Shown here in pieces: positions 24,942-33,461 of a stretch of 64,000 nt of DNA. Each line of letters begins with the position of its first letter. The first letter of the stretch is position 1. This DNA comes from Mycolicibacterium sediminis (GTDB lineage Bacteria; Actinomycetota; Actinomycetes; Mycobacteriales; Mycobacteriaceae). Made by a program: the position numbers and the translations under genes. The notes beneath the pieces are model-generated. The model made no database searches and was not told the origin of the DNA. It saw only the letters and a program-made list of their open reading frames with translations. The stretch is from positions 1,054,001-1,118,000 of the forward strand of contig NZ_AP022588.1 of assembly GCF_010731735.1 (NCBI RefSeq), read 5' to 3'.

Positions 24942-26336
24942 TCAGTCCCTACCCCGCGGCGGCGGCTGGACCTCCACGCCACCGGACCCGTGCTCCGGGC
25001 CGGCGTCGGGGTGCTCGGCGGGAACCCGCTCGCGGAACCGGCTGGCCTCGCTGGTCCCCTCGGGGCCGGGGTTGCGGGCCGGGCTGCGGTAGGGGCCGGG
25101 CTTCGGCCGCGGCGTCCCGCCGGGGAAGGCCAGCCGAAAGATGGTGCGGTGCACGGTGAACCACTGCTTGCCGAACCTGCCCGAGTTGTAGGGCAGCTCG
25201 TAGCGCTCGCAGATGTCCTTGATCTTCGGCGCGATCTCCGAGTAGCGGCTGCTGGGCATGTCGGGGTACAGGTGGTGCTCCACCTGGTAACCGAGGTTGC
25301 CGCTGATCACGTGGAACAGCGGGCTGCCCTCGATGTTCGCCGCGCCGACGAGCTGCCGGACGTACCAGCCGCCGCGGGTCTCGTCCTCGACGTCCGCCTC
25401 GCTGAAGGTGTAGGTCTGATCCGGGAAGTGCCCGCAGAAGATGATGGCGTGCGCCCACACGTTGCGGATGACGTTGGCCACCGCGTCGGCGGCCAGGGTG
25501 CGCAGGAAGGTCGATTCGACCCCCGGCAGGAAGCGGTCGGCGAAGTTCGCCGCCGCCCCGACCCGACCGCCCGCGGACACCTTTCGCAGCCGACGTCCCA
25601 GCCGCGAGCCCGTTGGCTCGTCGAGCCGACCGCGCAGCGCGAGCTGAGCCAGCGCGAACGCGCCTGCGCTGACGGCCGGCCAGCCGAGGTAGTCCTTCTT
25701 GATCTGCTGACGTGCCTTGCCGGTGATCCCCTTGAACTCCTTGCGCACCTCCGACCACGGCTTCTCACCGCGCTGAGCGGCGCGAAAGTCGATGTCGTGC
25801 ACCGCGACACCCCACTCGAAGAGCAGCGTCAGCAGGAAGTTGAAGAGCGGTTGCGCCAGCCAGACCGGGTGCCACGGCTGGTTGGGGTCGATGCGCATGA
25901 TCTCGTAGCCGAGATCGCGGTCCTTGCCGCGGATGTTGGTGTACGTGTGGTGGACGAAGTTATGCGAGTGCTTCCACGACTTGGCGGTCGACGCCGTGTC
26001 CCAGTCCCACACCGAGGAGTGCACGTCGGGGTCGTTCATCCAATCCCATTGGCCGTGCAGGATGTTGTGGCCCAGCTCCATGTTCTCGAGGATCTTGGCC
26101 ATGCTGAGGCAGGCCGTCCCCAGACCCCAGGCCGTCCTCGACCGCGACGCGAGCAGCAGCACCCGGCCGGCGACGATGATCTGGCGCTGCACCGAGATCA
26201 CCGTCTTGATGTAGTGCCGATCGCGGTCGCCGAGTTCGGCGAACACCTCGTCGTGGATGGCGTCGAATTCCTTCGCCAGCTTCTCCAGGTCCTGCTCGCT
26301 CAGCCGCGCGAGCGGGCTCTCCACGGTGGCTGTCAT
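24942..26336 (-). CDS. desA3: Acyl-CoA delta-9 desaturase, DesA3-like
   Basis: The 464-residue membrane fatty acid desaturase has the three histidine boxes of the di-iron site: GHNILHG (H90, H94), HSHNFVHH (H123-H130) and QVEHH near residue 350. In M. tuberculosis the homologue DesA3 (Rv3229c) converts stearoyl-CoA to oleoyl-CoA using electrons from the adjacent oxidoreductase Rv3230c, and the same gene pair is present here. GGAGGGG lies just before the ATG. The last ~60 residues are Pro/Arg/Gly-rich and probably disordered. The gene is 13 bp downstream of its reductase, almost surely co-transcribed. Confidence 0.9.
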   Translation of the reverse strand: MTATVESPLARLSEQDLEKLAKEFDAIHDEVFAELGDRDRHYIKTVISVQRQIIVAGRVLLLASRSRTAWGLGTACLSMAKILENMELGHNILHGQWDWMNDPDVHSSVWDWDTASTAKSWKHSHNFVHHTYTNIRGKDRDLGYEIMRIDPNQPWHPVWLAQPLFNFLLTLLFEWGVAVHDIDFRAAQRGEKPWSEVRKEFKGITGKARQQIKKDYLGWPAVSAGAFALAQLALRGRLDEPTGSRLGRRLRKVSAGGRVGAAANFADRFLPGVESTFLRTLAADAVANVIRNVWAHAIIFCGHFPDQTYTFSEADVEDETRGGWYVRQLVGAANIEGSPLFHVISGNLGYQVEHHLYPDMPSSRYSEIAPKIKDICERYELPYNSGRFGKQWFTVHRTIFRLAFPGGTPRPKPGPYRSPARNPGPEGTSEASRFRERVPAEHPDAGPEHGSGGVEVQPPPRGRD

Positions 26337-26349
26337 GGGTTCCCCTCCT

Positions 26350-27447
26350 TCACAATTCGATCTTCACGTCGCCCTCTGCGGCGTGGATGCAGATACGGAC
26401 GTCCTGGTCGATCGGCTCGGTGACGTCGCCAGAACGGAGGTCGCGTACCCGGCCGGACTTCAGCGTGCCGACGCAGGTGTGGCAGATGCCGATCCGGCAG
26501 CCGAAGGCGAGTTCCAGCCCTGCTTCCTCGCCCGCGTCCAGGATCGGCGTGCCGCCGTCGCACTCCACGGTGGCATCACTGTCGAGGAACTCGACGGAGC
26601 CGCCCTCGCCCTCCCCCGCGTCACCGCCGATCTTGGGCTGGAACCGCTCGAAGTGCAGCCGGTCGGGGTCACCGTCGGCCTCCCACCGGTCGATCATCGA
26701 GTCGAGCAGATCGCCTGGGCCAGAACAGAACGCCTCCCGGTCGCGCCAGTCCGGGCACACCTCGTCCAGGTCCTCGGCCGACATGCGGCCGCGGTCGGCG
26801 GTCAGGCGGAGATCGAGGCGCACGCCCTCGTGGCGGCTCTCGATGTCCTCGAGGTCGGTCAGGAACATGGTCTGCTCCCTGGTGCGCGCGGAGTGGACGA
26901 TGACGACGTCGTCCAGCGCGTCTCGATGGTCGAGGCTCCGCAGCATGCTGATGATCGGCGTGATGCCGCTGCCGGCACTGATGAACAGCATCTTCTCCGG
27001 CAGCGGGTCGGGCAGTGTGAACACGCCCTCGATGTCGCCGAGACGCACCACCTCGCCGGGCTGGATCTCCCCGACCAAGTACGGCGAGACCACGCCGCTG
27101 TCCACGCGCTTGGGCGTGACGCTGATCAGGCCGTCCTCGGGCCGAGGATCGGACGTCAGAGAGTACGCCCGCCAATGGAACCGCCCGTCGATCACCAATC
27201 CGAGCCGCACGTACTGGCCCGGTTCGTGGCCCTCCCACTCGTAGCTGGGGCGGATCAGGACGCTGACCGCCTCGGACCCCTGGGGCTCGACGCGTTCGAC
27301 GGTGCCGCGCAGCTCCTTGGTGGTCCACAGCGGGTTGATCATCTCGAGGTAGTCGTCGGGCTGAAGTGGCTTGAACAGCCCGCGCACCGCACGAAGGAAC
27401 AGTCGACGCCCCCGAGGGACTCGGGGCTCCGCACCGCGTTCCGCCAC
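26350..27447 (-). CDS. Ferredoxin-NADP reductase partner of DesA3 (Rv3230c-like)
   Basis: The 365-residue protein has an FAD-binding domain (RAYSLTSDPRP), an NAD(P)-binding domain (FISAGSGITPIISML), and a C-terminal plant-type [2Fe-2S] ferredoxin domain with CRIGICHTC (Cys-x4-Cys-x2-Cys) and a final Cys in ICIHAAEG. It would pass electrons from NADPH through FAD and the cluster to the desaturase. Start GTG at 27447 with GGAGGAGG upstream. It leads the two-gene unit. The 130-bp upstream gap contains an imperfect CGGTGT/ACACCG repeat of unknown role. Confidence 0.9.
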   Translation of the reverse strand: MAERGAEPRVPRGRRLFLRAVRGLFKPLQPDDYLEMINPLWTTKELRGTVERVEPQGSEAVSVLIRPSYEWEGHEPGQYVRLGLVIDGRFHWRAYSLTSDPRPEDGLISVTPKRVDSGVVSPYLVGEIQPGEVVRLGDIEGVFTLPDPLPEKMLFISAGSGITPIISMLRSLDHRDALDDVVIVHSARTREQTMFLTDLEDIESRHEGVRLDLRLTADRGRMSAEDLDEVCPDWRDREAFCSGPGDLLDSMIDRWEADGDPDRLHFERFQPKIGGDAGEGEGGSVEFLDSDATVECDGGTPILDAGEEAGLELAFGCRIGICHTCVGTLKSGRVRDLRSGDVTEPIDQDVRICIHAAEGDVKIEL

Positions 27448-27576
27448 CCTGCGCCCTCCTCCGGCTCCGACCGCGACGGTTCCATGCCCGCCCTGCGCCA
27501 GCGGATTACCGCATCGGTGTTACCTGAAACACACCGGCGCAGACGCACAGGTGACCGACAGCCGACCGGCGCGCCG

Positions 27577-28764
27577 TCACCCCACGGGGAGCGGACGATG
27601 GACCCGGGCGAGCCCCGGCAGCGGACCGAACGCCCGGGCGGCGACCGGGCTCACCGCGGCGAGCAGCGACATCGCGATCGAGACGAGGACGGCGCCGTGC
27701 GGCCCGTACGCGTCGGTCGCGACGCCCGCGAGAGCGGTCCCGACGGCACCTCCGACGATCGCGGCGCTGCTGAGCCAGCCGAACGCCTCAGTGGCGACGT
27801 GTGGGGCGATCTCGCGGGAGACCATCAGGTGCAGCGCCGACATCGCCGGCGCGAAGCCCAACCCCGAGACCAGCAGCGCCGCGAACTGGAGCGGGAGGCT
27901 GTCCAGAGCGCCGTACAGCGCGACGCCCACGGCGACCGCGGCGAGCGACGCGACGACACCGGTGAGCCCAAGCCGGCGGTGCCCGAGCAGCAGTCCGCCG
28001 ACGAGGGAACCGACGCTCGCCGCGGCGATGGCAGCACCTGCGAGCACGCCGTTGCCGCCGAGCGCCGCGATGATCCCGACCTCCAGTGCCGTGAAGGATG
28101 CGACGAGCGCCAGGCTCGCCACCATCGCGAGCACCACCGCCCGGTGCAGCAGGACGCGGCCGAACCTCGTCCGGTTGGGGGTCTTCGCGGCGTGCAGGCG
28201 TCGTGAGCCGACCAGGAACCACGACGTGCCCACGAGCGTGACCGCCGCACAGAGGACGAGGGGAGCCGCCGTGGACACGGCCGACGCGAGGACGGTGGCC
28301 GCGACGGGGCCGACGACCCAGATCAACTCCTGCGCGGTGGTGTCGAGGGCGAACAGGGTGCGCACCTCGTCGTCGGCCACCATCCGCGGGTACAGCGCAC
28401 GGACGATCGGCATGAGCGGCGGCATGGATGCGCCGGTGACCAGTCCCAGGCCCATCAGCAGCACCGCGGACGACCCCGCGAAGATCAGCGCCACCGTTCC
28501 CGTCGCGTGCACGACGGCTGCGGCCGTCAGCGTCCGCGCGACGCCCACGCGCGCGGCGAGGCGCGCCGTCACCGGCATCGCGACGGCCTCACCCACGCCG
28601 ACACTCGCGACCACCGTGCCGGCCAGCGCGTAGGAGTTCGACGTGCCCTGCACGTGCAGCAGGATCGCCAGCGACAGGATGCCCAGCGGCAGACGCGCGC
28701 AGAGTTGTGACGCCGTCACGTTCAGCACACCGGGTACCCGCAGCAGGTCCCGGTAGGTGCCCAT
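27577..28764 (-). CDS. MFS transporter, probable drug/metabolite efflux pump
   Basis: The 395-residue protein has about 12 transmembrane segments and an MFS loop 2-3 motif, TARLAARVGVARTL. The start at 28764 has GGAGGAGG a few bases upstream; an in-frame codon at 28794 lacks one. It is divergent from a TetR gene across an 89-bp gap with a clear palindrome, the standard layout of a repressor-controlled exporter. The substrate is unknown. Confidence 0.85.
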   Translation of the reverse strand: MGTYRDLLRVPGVLNVTASQLCARLPLGILSLAILLHVQGTSNSYALAGTVVASVGVGEAVAMPVTARLAARVGVARTLTAAAVVHATGTVALIFAGSSAVLLMGLGLVTGASMPPLMPIVRALYPRMVADDEVRTLFALDTTAQELIWVVGPVAATVLASAVSTAAPLVLCAAVTLVGTSWFLVGSRRLHAAKTPNRTRFGRVLLHRAVVLAMVASLALVASFTALEVGIIAALGGNGVLAGAAIAAASVGSLVGGLLLGHRRLGLTGVVASLAAVAVGVALYGALDSLPLQFAALLVSGLGFAPAMSALHLMVSREIAPHVATEAFGWLSSAAIVGGAVGTALAGVATDAYGPHGAVLVSIAMSLLAAVSPVAARAFGPLPGLARVHRPLPVG

Positions 28765-28804
28765 CGTCCTCCTCCACGCGGCGTCGCCCGTCACGACGAG
28801 CTAG

Positions 28805-28818
28805 ACCGTCCAGACGGT
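28805..28818. promoter_or_regulatory. TetR operator-like palindrome ACCGTC-CA-GACGGT
   Basis: Six-base inverted repeats with a 2-bp centre lie between the MFS pump and the TetR gene. The site is 41 bp from the MFS start and 36 bp from the regulator start, well placed to block both promoters. Confidence 0.65.
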
Positions 28819-28841
28819 ACACATCGGCTGGCCGAGCTGAC

Positions 28842-28847
28842 TAGGGT
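28842..28847 (+). promoter_or_regulatory. -10 element TAGGGT of leaderless tetR gene
   Basis: TAGGGT matches TANNNT and ends exactly 6 nt before the GTG start at 28854. No ribosome site is present. Confidence 0.5.
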
Positions 28848-28853
28848 GGCCCC

Positions 28854-29402
28854 GTGACCTCATCGCGCGACCGCATCCTCGACGCGTACGCGGACCTCCT
28901 CATCACCGAGGGGGAGCGGCAGGCCACGTTGGATGCGGTGGCGGCCCGTGCGGACGTGTCCAAGGGCGGACTGCTGTACCACTTCCCGTCGAAGGATCGG
29001 TTGGCCGCCGGGCTCTGCGAGCGCCTGACGGCCCTGGCCGCCGAGGACGCGCAGGCGATGCGCACCGCGACGGAGGGGCCTGCGCGCTACTACGTCCGCT
29101 CGTCGCAGTACGCGGACACACCCCTGGACCGCGCCCTGGTGGCGACCTCGAGGTTGCGCCAGTCCGGGGACGTCCGGGCGCGCGACGCCATCGAGGTCGC
29201 ATCGGACACGTGGCTGGGGATCCTGCACGAGGCCCTGGGGGACATCGACGTGGCGCGCGCGGTGAAGCTGATGGGTGACGGCCTCTACTACAACGCCCTG
29301 AACCGCGCCGCGGGTGGCCACCCGCTGTCGGAGGAGGCCGACGAGGGATTGCTCGACGTCGTCGATCGGATCACGCGGACACACGACGGTCTTCGTCGCT
29401 AG
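28854..29402 (+). CDS. TetR-family transcriptional regulator
   Basis: The 182-residue regulator has TetR DNA-binding helices, LDAVAARADVSKGGLLYHF, and a C-terminal TetR_C_37-like sensor. The GTG start follows a -10 hexamer by 6 nt and has no ribosome site, so the message is probably leaderless. It most likely represses the divergent MFS pump through the 28805-28818 palindrome. It converges with the TIM-like isomerase gene, leaving a 19-bp gap. Confidence 0.87.
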   Translation: MTSSRDRILDAYADLLITEGERQATLDAVAARADVSKGGLLYHFPSKDRLAAGLCERLTALAAEDAQAMRTATEGPARYYVRSSQYADTPLDRALVATSRLRQSGDVRARDAIEVASDTWLGILHEALGDIDVARAVKLMGDGLYYNALNRAAGGHPLSEEADEGLLDVVDRITRTHDGLRR

Positions 29403-29421
29403 CCGATCGGGACCGACCGCG

Positions 29422-30225
29422 TCAGCGAGACCCGACCCCGCGGGCCTTGGGATGCGCCGCGGTCATCTCGAGGATCCGCAGATAGCCCGGCAGCTGCCAC
29501 GCCGCCCGTCCGATGAACAACCCGGTGACCTGCTCGATGCCGAGCAGGTCCTCGGCGTTGTCGGGGCCGACCGAACCGCCGTACAGCAAACCGCCTGTCC
29601 GAGCGCCGTATTCGCGTCCCAGGTCGGCGAACGGCTCCCGCAGTTCGTCGACCGTCGCGGGGCGTCCCTTGTCGCCGATGGCCCAGATGGGTTCGTAGGC
29701 GATGAGGACGCGCGTCACCTGCTCCACGGTGAGCCCGTCGAGCGCACCGGCCGCCTGCTCCAGGATGAACCGCGAGGAGTCACCGGAGCGTTTGACCTCC
29801 GCGCTCTCCCCGATGCACAGCAGCGGGACGAGTCCATGGGCCAGCACCGCGGCGACCTTGAGGCGGGTCGTCTCGGTGGTCTCGTTGAAGTGTTCGCGAC
29901 GCTCGGAGTGCCCGATCTCGACGAGCTGGGCGCCGGCGTCCTTGGCCTGCGGCACCGATACCTCACCGGTCCAGGCGCCCTCGTCCTCCCAGTGCGCGTT
30001 CTGCACACCCAGCAGGACCGGCGAATCGGGGCCCAATTCCTCGCGGGTGGCGGCCAGCGCGGTGAACGACGGGATGACGAAGGGACGCACGCGTGCGGTG
30101 CCGTGGCGCCGGACGTGGTCGGACAGGCCGCGGGCGAAAGCTCGTGCCTCGGCGATCCCCTTGGTCATCTTCCAGCTGGTGCCGATCCACAACGGGCCCC
30201 CACTGGCCTGCCCCTGGTCAGTCAC
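29422..30225 (-). CDS. lerI: Triosephosphate isomerase-family protein, probable L-erythrulose-1-phosphate isomerase
   Basis: The 267-residue TIM-barrel protein keeps the TIM catalytic residues K19 (SWKM), H106 (IGHSERR) and E178 (AYEPIWAIG) and the phosphate loop LYGGSV. The canonical Asn of N-W-K is replaced (GTSWKMT), hinting at a non-triose substrate. Its gene neighbours, a dihydroxyacetone-kinase-like gene and an RpiB-like gene, are the set described for mycobacterial and Brucella tetritol catabolism. There LerI/EryH converts L-erythrulose-1-phosphate to D-erythrulose-4-phosphate. The GTG start overlaps the rpiB-like gene by 8 bp. Confidence 0.8.
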   Translation of the reverse strand: MTDQGQASGGPLWIGTSWKMTKGIAEARAFARGLSDHVRRHGTARVRPFVIPSFTALAATREELGPDSPVLLGVQNAHWEDEGAWTGEVSVPQAKDAGAQLVEIGHSERREHFNETTETTRLKVAAVLAHGLVPLLCIGESAEVKRSGDSSRFILEQAAGALDGLTVEQVTRVLIAYEPIWAIGDKGRPATVDELREPFADLGREYGARTGGLLYGGSVGPDNAEDLLGIEQVTGLFIGRAAWQLPGYLRILEMTAAHPKARGVGSR

Positions 30226-30676
30226 TTTCGTACGCGCAGATGGCGTCTACCTTGGCCGCGGAGGAGGACTGCGGGTCGAACTGCACCCCGAGCCACTCCT
30301 TGACCAACACCCGCGCCAGTTCCAGGCCCACGACCCTCTCGCCCATGCACAGCACCTGCGCGTTGTTCGACAGCACGGAGCGCTGGACGGAGTACGAGTC
30401 GTGCGCGGTGACCGCGCGTATCCCCTTGACCTTGTTCGCGGCGATGGCCACCCCGAGGCCGGTGCCGCAGATCAGCAGTGCCCGGTCCGCTTCACCCCTG
30501 GCGACCTTCTCGGCGGCGGCGACGGCGACGTTCGGGTAGTACGTCTGGTCCTGCGGGTCCTGGACGCCGACGTCCGCCACGACCTCCACTCGCTCGTCGG
30601 CTTCGAGGTCCTTCCGCAGGGCCTCCTTGTAGTTGAATCCGGCGTTGTCGCCGCCGACCACGATCCTCAGTGTCAT
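30218..30676 (-). CDS. eryI: RpiB-family isomerase, probable D-erythrulose-4-phosphate isomerase
   Basis: The 152-residue protein is an RpiB/LacA-type sugar-phosphate isomerase, with catalytic C70 in LLICGTGLGVAIAANK, H92 in TAHD, and the conserved SNNAQVLCMG. In tetritol pathways EryI converts D-erythrulose-4-phosphate to D-erythrose-4-phosphate, which enters the pentose phosphate pathway. The context with LerK- and LerI-like genes favours that role over ribose-5-phosphate isomerase. It lies 26 bp after the kinase and overlaps the next gene. Confidence 0.82.
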   Translation of the reverse strand: MTLRIVVGGDNAGFNYKEALRKDLEADERVEVVADVGVQDPQDQTYYPNVAVAAAEKVARGEADRALLICGTGLGVAIAANKVKGIRAVTAHDSYSVQRSVLSNNAQVLCMGERVVGLELARVLVKEWLGVQFDPQSSSAAKVDAICAYESD

Positions 30677-30702
30677 GCCTAGCTCCTTCGGGTGGGTTCT
30701 CG

Positions 30703-32418
30703 TCAGGTGGTCACGTGCTCGCCGAGCGCTGCCATCAGCAGCGAGAACGACAGTGCGCCGGGATCGGGTGTGCCGACGCTCTTCTCACCGAGTACCCGCG
30801 ATCGGCCCAAACGTGCCGCGATGTCCGCGGTCTCGTCGGCGGCGGCGCGGGCCACGCGGGCTGCGGTCGTGATCGCGGGACCCGCCGTCCCATCAAAGGC
30901 CTCGTGCAGCGCGTCGCGGAACGGAACGGCGGCGTCGACCATCGTCTTGTCACCGGGCTGGGCACCACCGAGACGGATGACGGCGTCGATCCCGGCGCTG
31001 ATCGCGTCCACCACGTGCTGGTCGCCGGCCGGATCGGTGTCGGAGAAGACTCCGCCCGCGCTCGTCAGAGCCGCCCCCCACAGCGCACCCGACGTGCCTC
31101 CGGCCGCGTCGGCCCACGCCTGACCCGCCAGCAGCAGGGTGGTCCGCGCGCCCGCGCCCCGATCCACCGCGGCGCGGGCCGCACGCGCTGCGCCACGTGA
31201 CCCGAACGTCATGCCCTGTCCGTGATCGCCGTCGCCGGCGACCGCGTCGAGGCGTCCGAGTTCGGCCTCGTTCTCGACGCATACGTTCTCGAAGGTGTCG
31301 AGCACCGCGACGACGTTGTCCGCGCAGTGTCGCGATTCCTCGCTCGACTGGGGGATCTCCGCCTCGGCCGCGTCCCACGTGCGGGTCCTCGGGGCACGGT
31401 CCACCGCAGGCATCGCGCCGCGCCGGTATGCCGGTGTCTCCACCGGCGCCAGCCACAGCCGCTCGAGTTCGTCGTCGAGGAACACCAGGGTCAGCGACAG
31501 GCCCGCCATGTCCAGGCTGGTGACGAATTCGCCGACCTCGGGACGAACGGCGGTGAGCCCGTTTGCCTTCAGACGTTCGTCGATGCGCCCGTAGACGACG
31601 AAGAGTTCTTCGTACTTGACCGTGCCGAGGCCGTTCAGGACCACGGCGACGCGCCCCTCGTACCCGTTCTCGCCGCGGGGCGGCTCCTCGGTGAGGAGTT
31701 CATCGAGCAGCAGATCGGCGATGTCGGCGGCGCTGCCGATGTCGTCGTCCCGGACGCCCGGCTCGCCGTGGATGCCGAGACCGACGCCCATGCGGCCCTT
31801 CTCGACGTGGAAGAGTGGCGCCTCCGCGCCGGGCAGGGTGCACCCGTCGAACGCCACACCGAACGAGCGGGTGGCGTCGTTCGCCTTCCATGCCAGGCGC
31901 TCGGCCTCGTCGAGGTCTGCGCCGGCCTCTATGGCCGCGCCTGCGATCTTGAACACCGGGAGGTCACCGGCGACGCCGCGGCGGTCCCGATGGTTCTCCG
32001 GCCCGTTCGACGCGATGTCGTCGCTGACGGTGACGATGCGGACGTCGATTCCCTCGTGACGCAACTTCTCGGCAGCCAGACCGAAGTGCAGCACGTCCCC
32101 GGCGTAGTTGCCGAAACCCAGGATGACGCCACCGCCGTTCTCGGCGTTGCGCACCACCGAGTACACCTCGGAGGCGGACGGCGAGGAGAACACGTTGCCG
32201 CACGGCGCACCGTGGCCCATGCCGGGACCGACCCACCCGGCGAAGGCCGGGTAGTGCCCGGACCCTCCGCCGATCACGAGGGCGGGTTGGCCGGGAGGGG
32301 TCTCGGTCGAGCGAGCGACGCCGCCGGGCACCCGGACGAGGAGATCGGGATGCGAGGCGACGAGGCCGCGAACCGCCTCGTCGGCGAAGTCGTCCGGGGA
32401 GTTGAGGAGGTACGTCAT
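30703..32418 (-). CDS. lerK: DhaK-DhaL fused kinase, probable L-erythrulose 1-kinase
   Basis: The 571-residue protein is a single-chain ATP-dependent dihydroxyacetone-type kinase. The N-terminal DhaK domain has GGGSGHYPAFAGW and the substrate-binding His at about 217 (LGIHGEPG), which forms a hemiaminal with the ketone. The C-terminal DhaL domain has the Mg-ATP motif AGDGDHGQGM. Members act on dihydroxyacetone or, as LerK, on L-erythrulose. Co-operonic isomerases for tetrulose phosphates favour L-erythrulose. The ATG at 32418 is preceded by a GGACGG site. A 12-bp palindrome lies ~97 bp upstream. Confidence 0.83.
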   Translation of the reverse strand: MTYLLNSPDDFADEAVRGLVASHPDLLVRVPGGVARSTETPPGQPALVIGGGSGHYPAFAGWVGPGMGHGAPCGNVFSSPSASEVYSVVRNAENGGGVILGFGNYAGDVLHFGLAAEKLRHEGIDVRIVTVSDDIASNGPENHRDRRGVAGDLPVFKIAGAAIEAGADLDEAERLAWKANDATRSFGVAFDGCTLPGAEAPLFHVEKGRMGVGLGIHGEPGVRDDDIGSAADIADLLLDELLTEEPPRGENGYEGRVAVVLNGLGTVKYEELFVVYGRIDERLKANGLTAVRPEVGEFVTSLDMAGLSLTLVFLDDELERLWLAPVETPAYRRGAMPAVDRAPRTRTWDAAEAEIPQSSEESRHCADNVVAVLDTFENVCVENEAELGRLDAVAGDGDHGQGMTFGSRGAARAARAAVDRGAGARTTLLLAGQAWADAAGGTSGALWGAALTSAGGVFSDTDPAGDQHVVDAISAGIDAVIRLGGAQPGDKTMVDAAVPFRDALHEAFDGTAGPAITTAARVARAAADETADIAARLGRSRVLGEKSVGTPDPGALSFSLLMAALGEHVTT

Positions 32419-32514
32419 CGTTCCGTCCTAGGGCTGCTCGGTCGTACTCGAATGGTTGCCGCGGTCAGGGACGGCTCGACGGGAGCCGCCATCGACACCT
32501 GCATGAACCGTCCG

Positions 32515-32526
32515 ATCCTATAGGAT
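32515..32526. promoter_or_regulatory. GntR-type operator candidate ATCCTATAGGAT before lerK
   Basis: This is a perfect 12-bp palindrome in the gap between the end of the GntR gene and lerK. A 10/12 match (ATCCTATGTGAT) occurs before the divergently transcribed dehydrogenase/permease unit at 33416-33427, suggesting that the GntR regulator binds both. Confidence 0.65.
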
Positions 32527-32535
32527 TTCGAGCCG

Positions 32536-33282
32536 TCATTGGCCGTTTTGGACCGGCGAACCGAGCCGCTCCGAAGCGGCACCCGAGGCGGGTCGGCCGC
32601 CTGCGGCCTCCGCGTACTCGGCGAGTGCCCGCTCCTTCACGCCGGCGATGTGCGCGTGCATGATGCGGTACGCCTCGGGGCCGTAACCACGGCGTAGCGA
32701 GGCCAGGAGTTCGCGGTGCTCGGCGACCGCAGGCCCGGAGTCCTGCACGCCCACGCCGATGAAGAGGCGGAACCGCTGGCCGTGGCCACCCAGCGCCTCG
32801 TACGCCCGGAGCAGGGCGGCATTGCCGGCGTGCTCGGCGATCAGCCGGTGGAACCGTTCGTCCGCGCGGTGGTACTTCCTGATCGCCGCCGCATCGGAGG
32901 TGTGCGGCGCCTCCTCCTGCTCCTCGATCGCCTTCTCCAACGCGTCCAGCAGGCGATCGTCCACCTGCGCACATGCGAGTTCTGCCAGGCGGGACTCGAT
33001 CAGCAGCCGTGCATCCATGACGTCCGCGATCTCCTTGGCATCCGGCATCTCCGGAACCCGGTAGCCACGCATGGCCGTCCGGACGACGTTGCCTGTGGAC
33101 TCCAGACGCGCGAGTGCCTCGCGCACCGGGGTCGGTGAGACACCCAGGTAGCGGGCCGTGCCGTCGATGCTGACCGGGTCACCGGACTGCAGGGTGCCGT
33201 CCAGCAGCAACTCCATCAGGCGCTCGTAGACCTGGTCGACGAGCGTGCTGCGCACCAGCACCGCGTCCTCGTGGGCTTCCAT
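32536..33282 (-). CDS. GntR-family regulator, FCD (FadR) subfamily
   Basis: From ATG 33282 the protein has 248 residues; an upstream in-frame start at 33342 is possible, but GGAAAGG lies properly before 33282. The N-terminal winged helix reads SIDGTARYLGVSPTPVREAL. The all-helical FCD ligand domain has the metal-ligand-type residues of the family in DARLLIESRLAELA and FHRLIAEHAGN. FCD regulators typically sense sugar acids or other carboxylates. It sits between the lerK unit and the divergent TIM-barrel/dehydrogenase/GntP unit. It probably represses both. Confidence 0.88.
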   Translation of the reverse strand: MEAHEDAVLVRSTLVDQVYERLMELLLDGTLQSGDPVSIDGTARYLGVSPTPVREALARLESTGNVVRTAMRGYRVPEMPDAKEIADVMDARLLIESRLAELACAQVDDRLLDALEKAIEEQEEAPHTSDAAAIRKYHRADERFHRLIAEHAGNAALLRAYEALGGHGQRFRLFIGVGVQDSGPAVAEHRELLASLRRGYGPEAYRIMHAHIAGVKERALAEYAEAAGGRPASGAASERLGSPVQNGQ

Positions 33283-33415
33283 GGCGGCCTTTCCGCATCC
33301 GGCGACGACGCCGCCCGACGGACGCGCCGGACCCTCGGCCACACCGCCGCGGCACAGACGCGCTGATCAGGGGCAGAGCTTACCCGGCATTGACACCACT
33401 CATGGTGCGGCCTAT

Positions 33416-33427
33416 ATCCTATGTGAT
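33416..33427. promoter_or_regulatory. GntR-type operator candidate ATCCTATGTGAT
   Basis: Ten of 12 bases match the perfect palindrome in front of lerK. The site lies ~35 bp before the TIM-barrel gene start and overlaps A/T-rich -10-like sequence (CTATATCCTAT). Repression of the + strand unit, and possibly of the GntR gene, is expected. Confidence 0.6.
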
Positions 33428-33461
33428 GTTGATGTGACGTAGACCACGATGGAGGTGCGGC

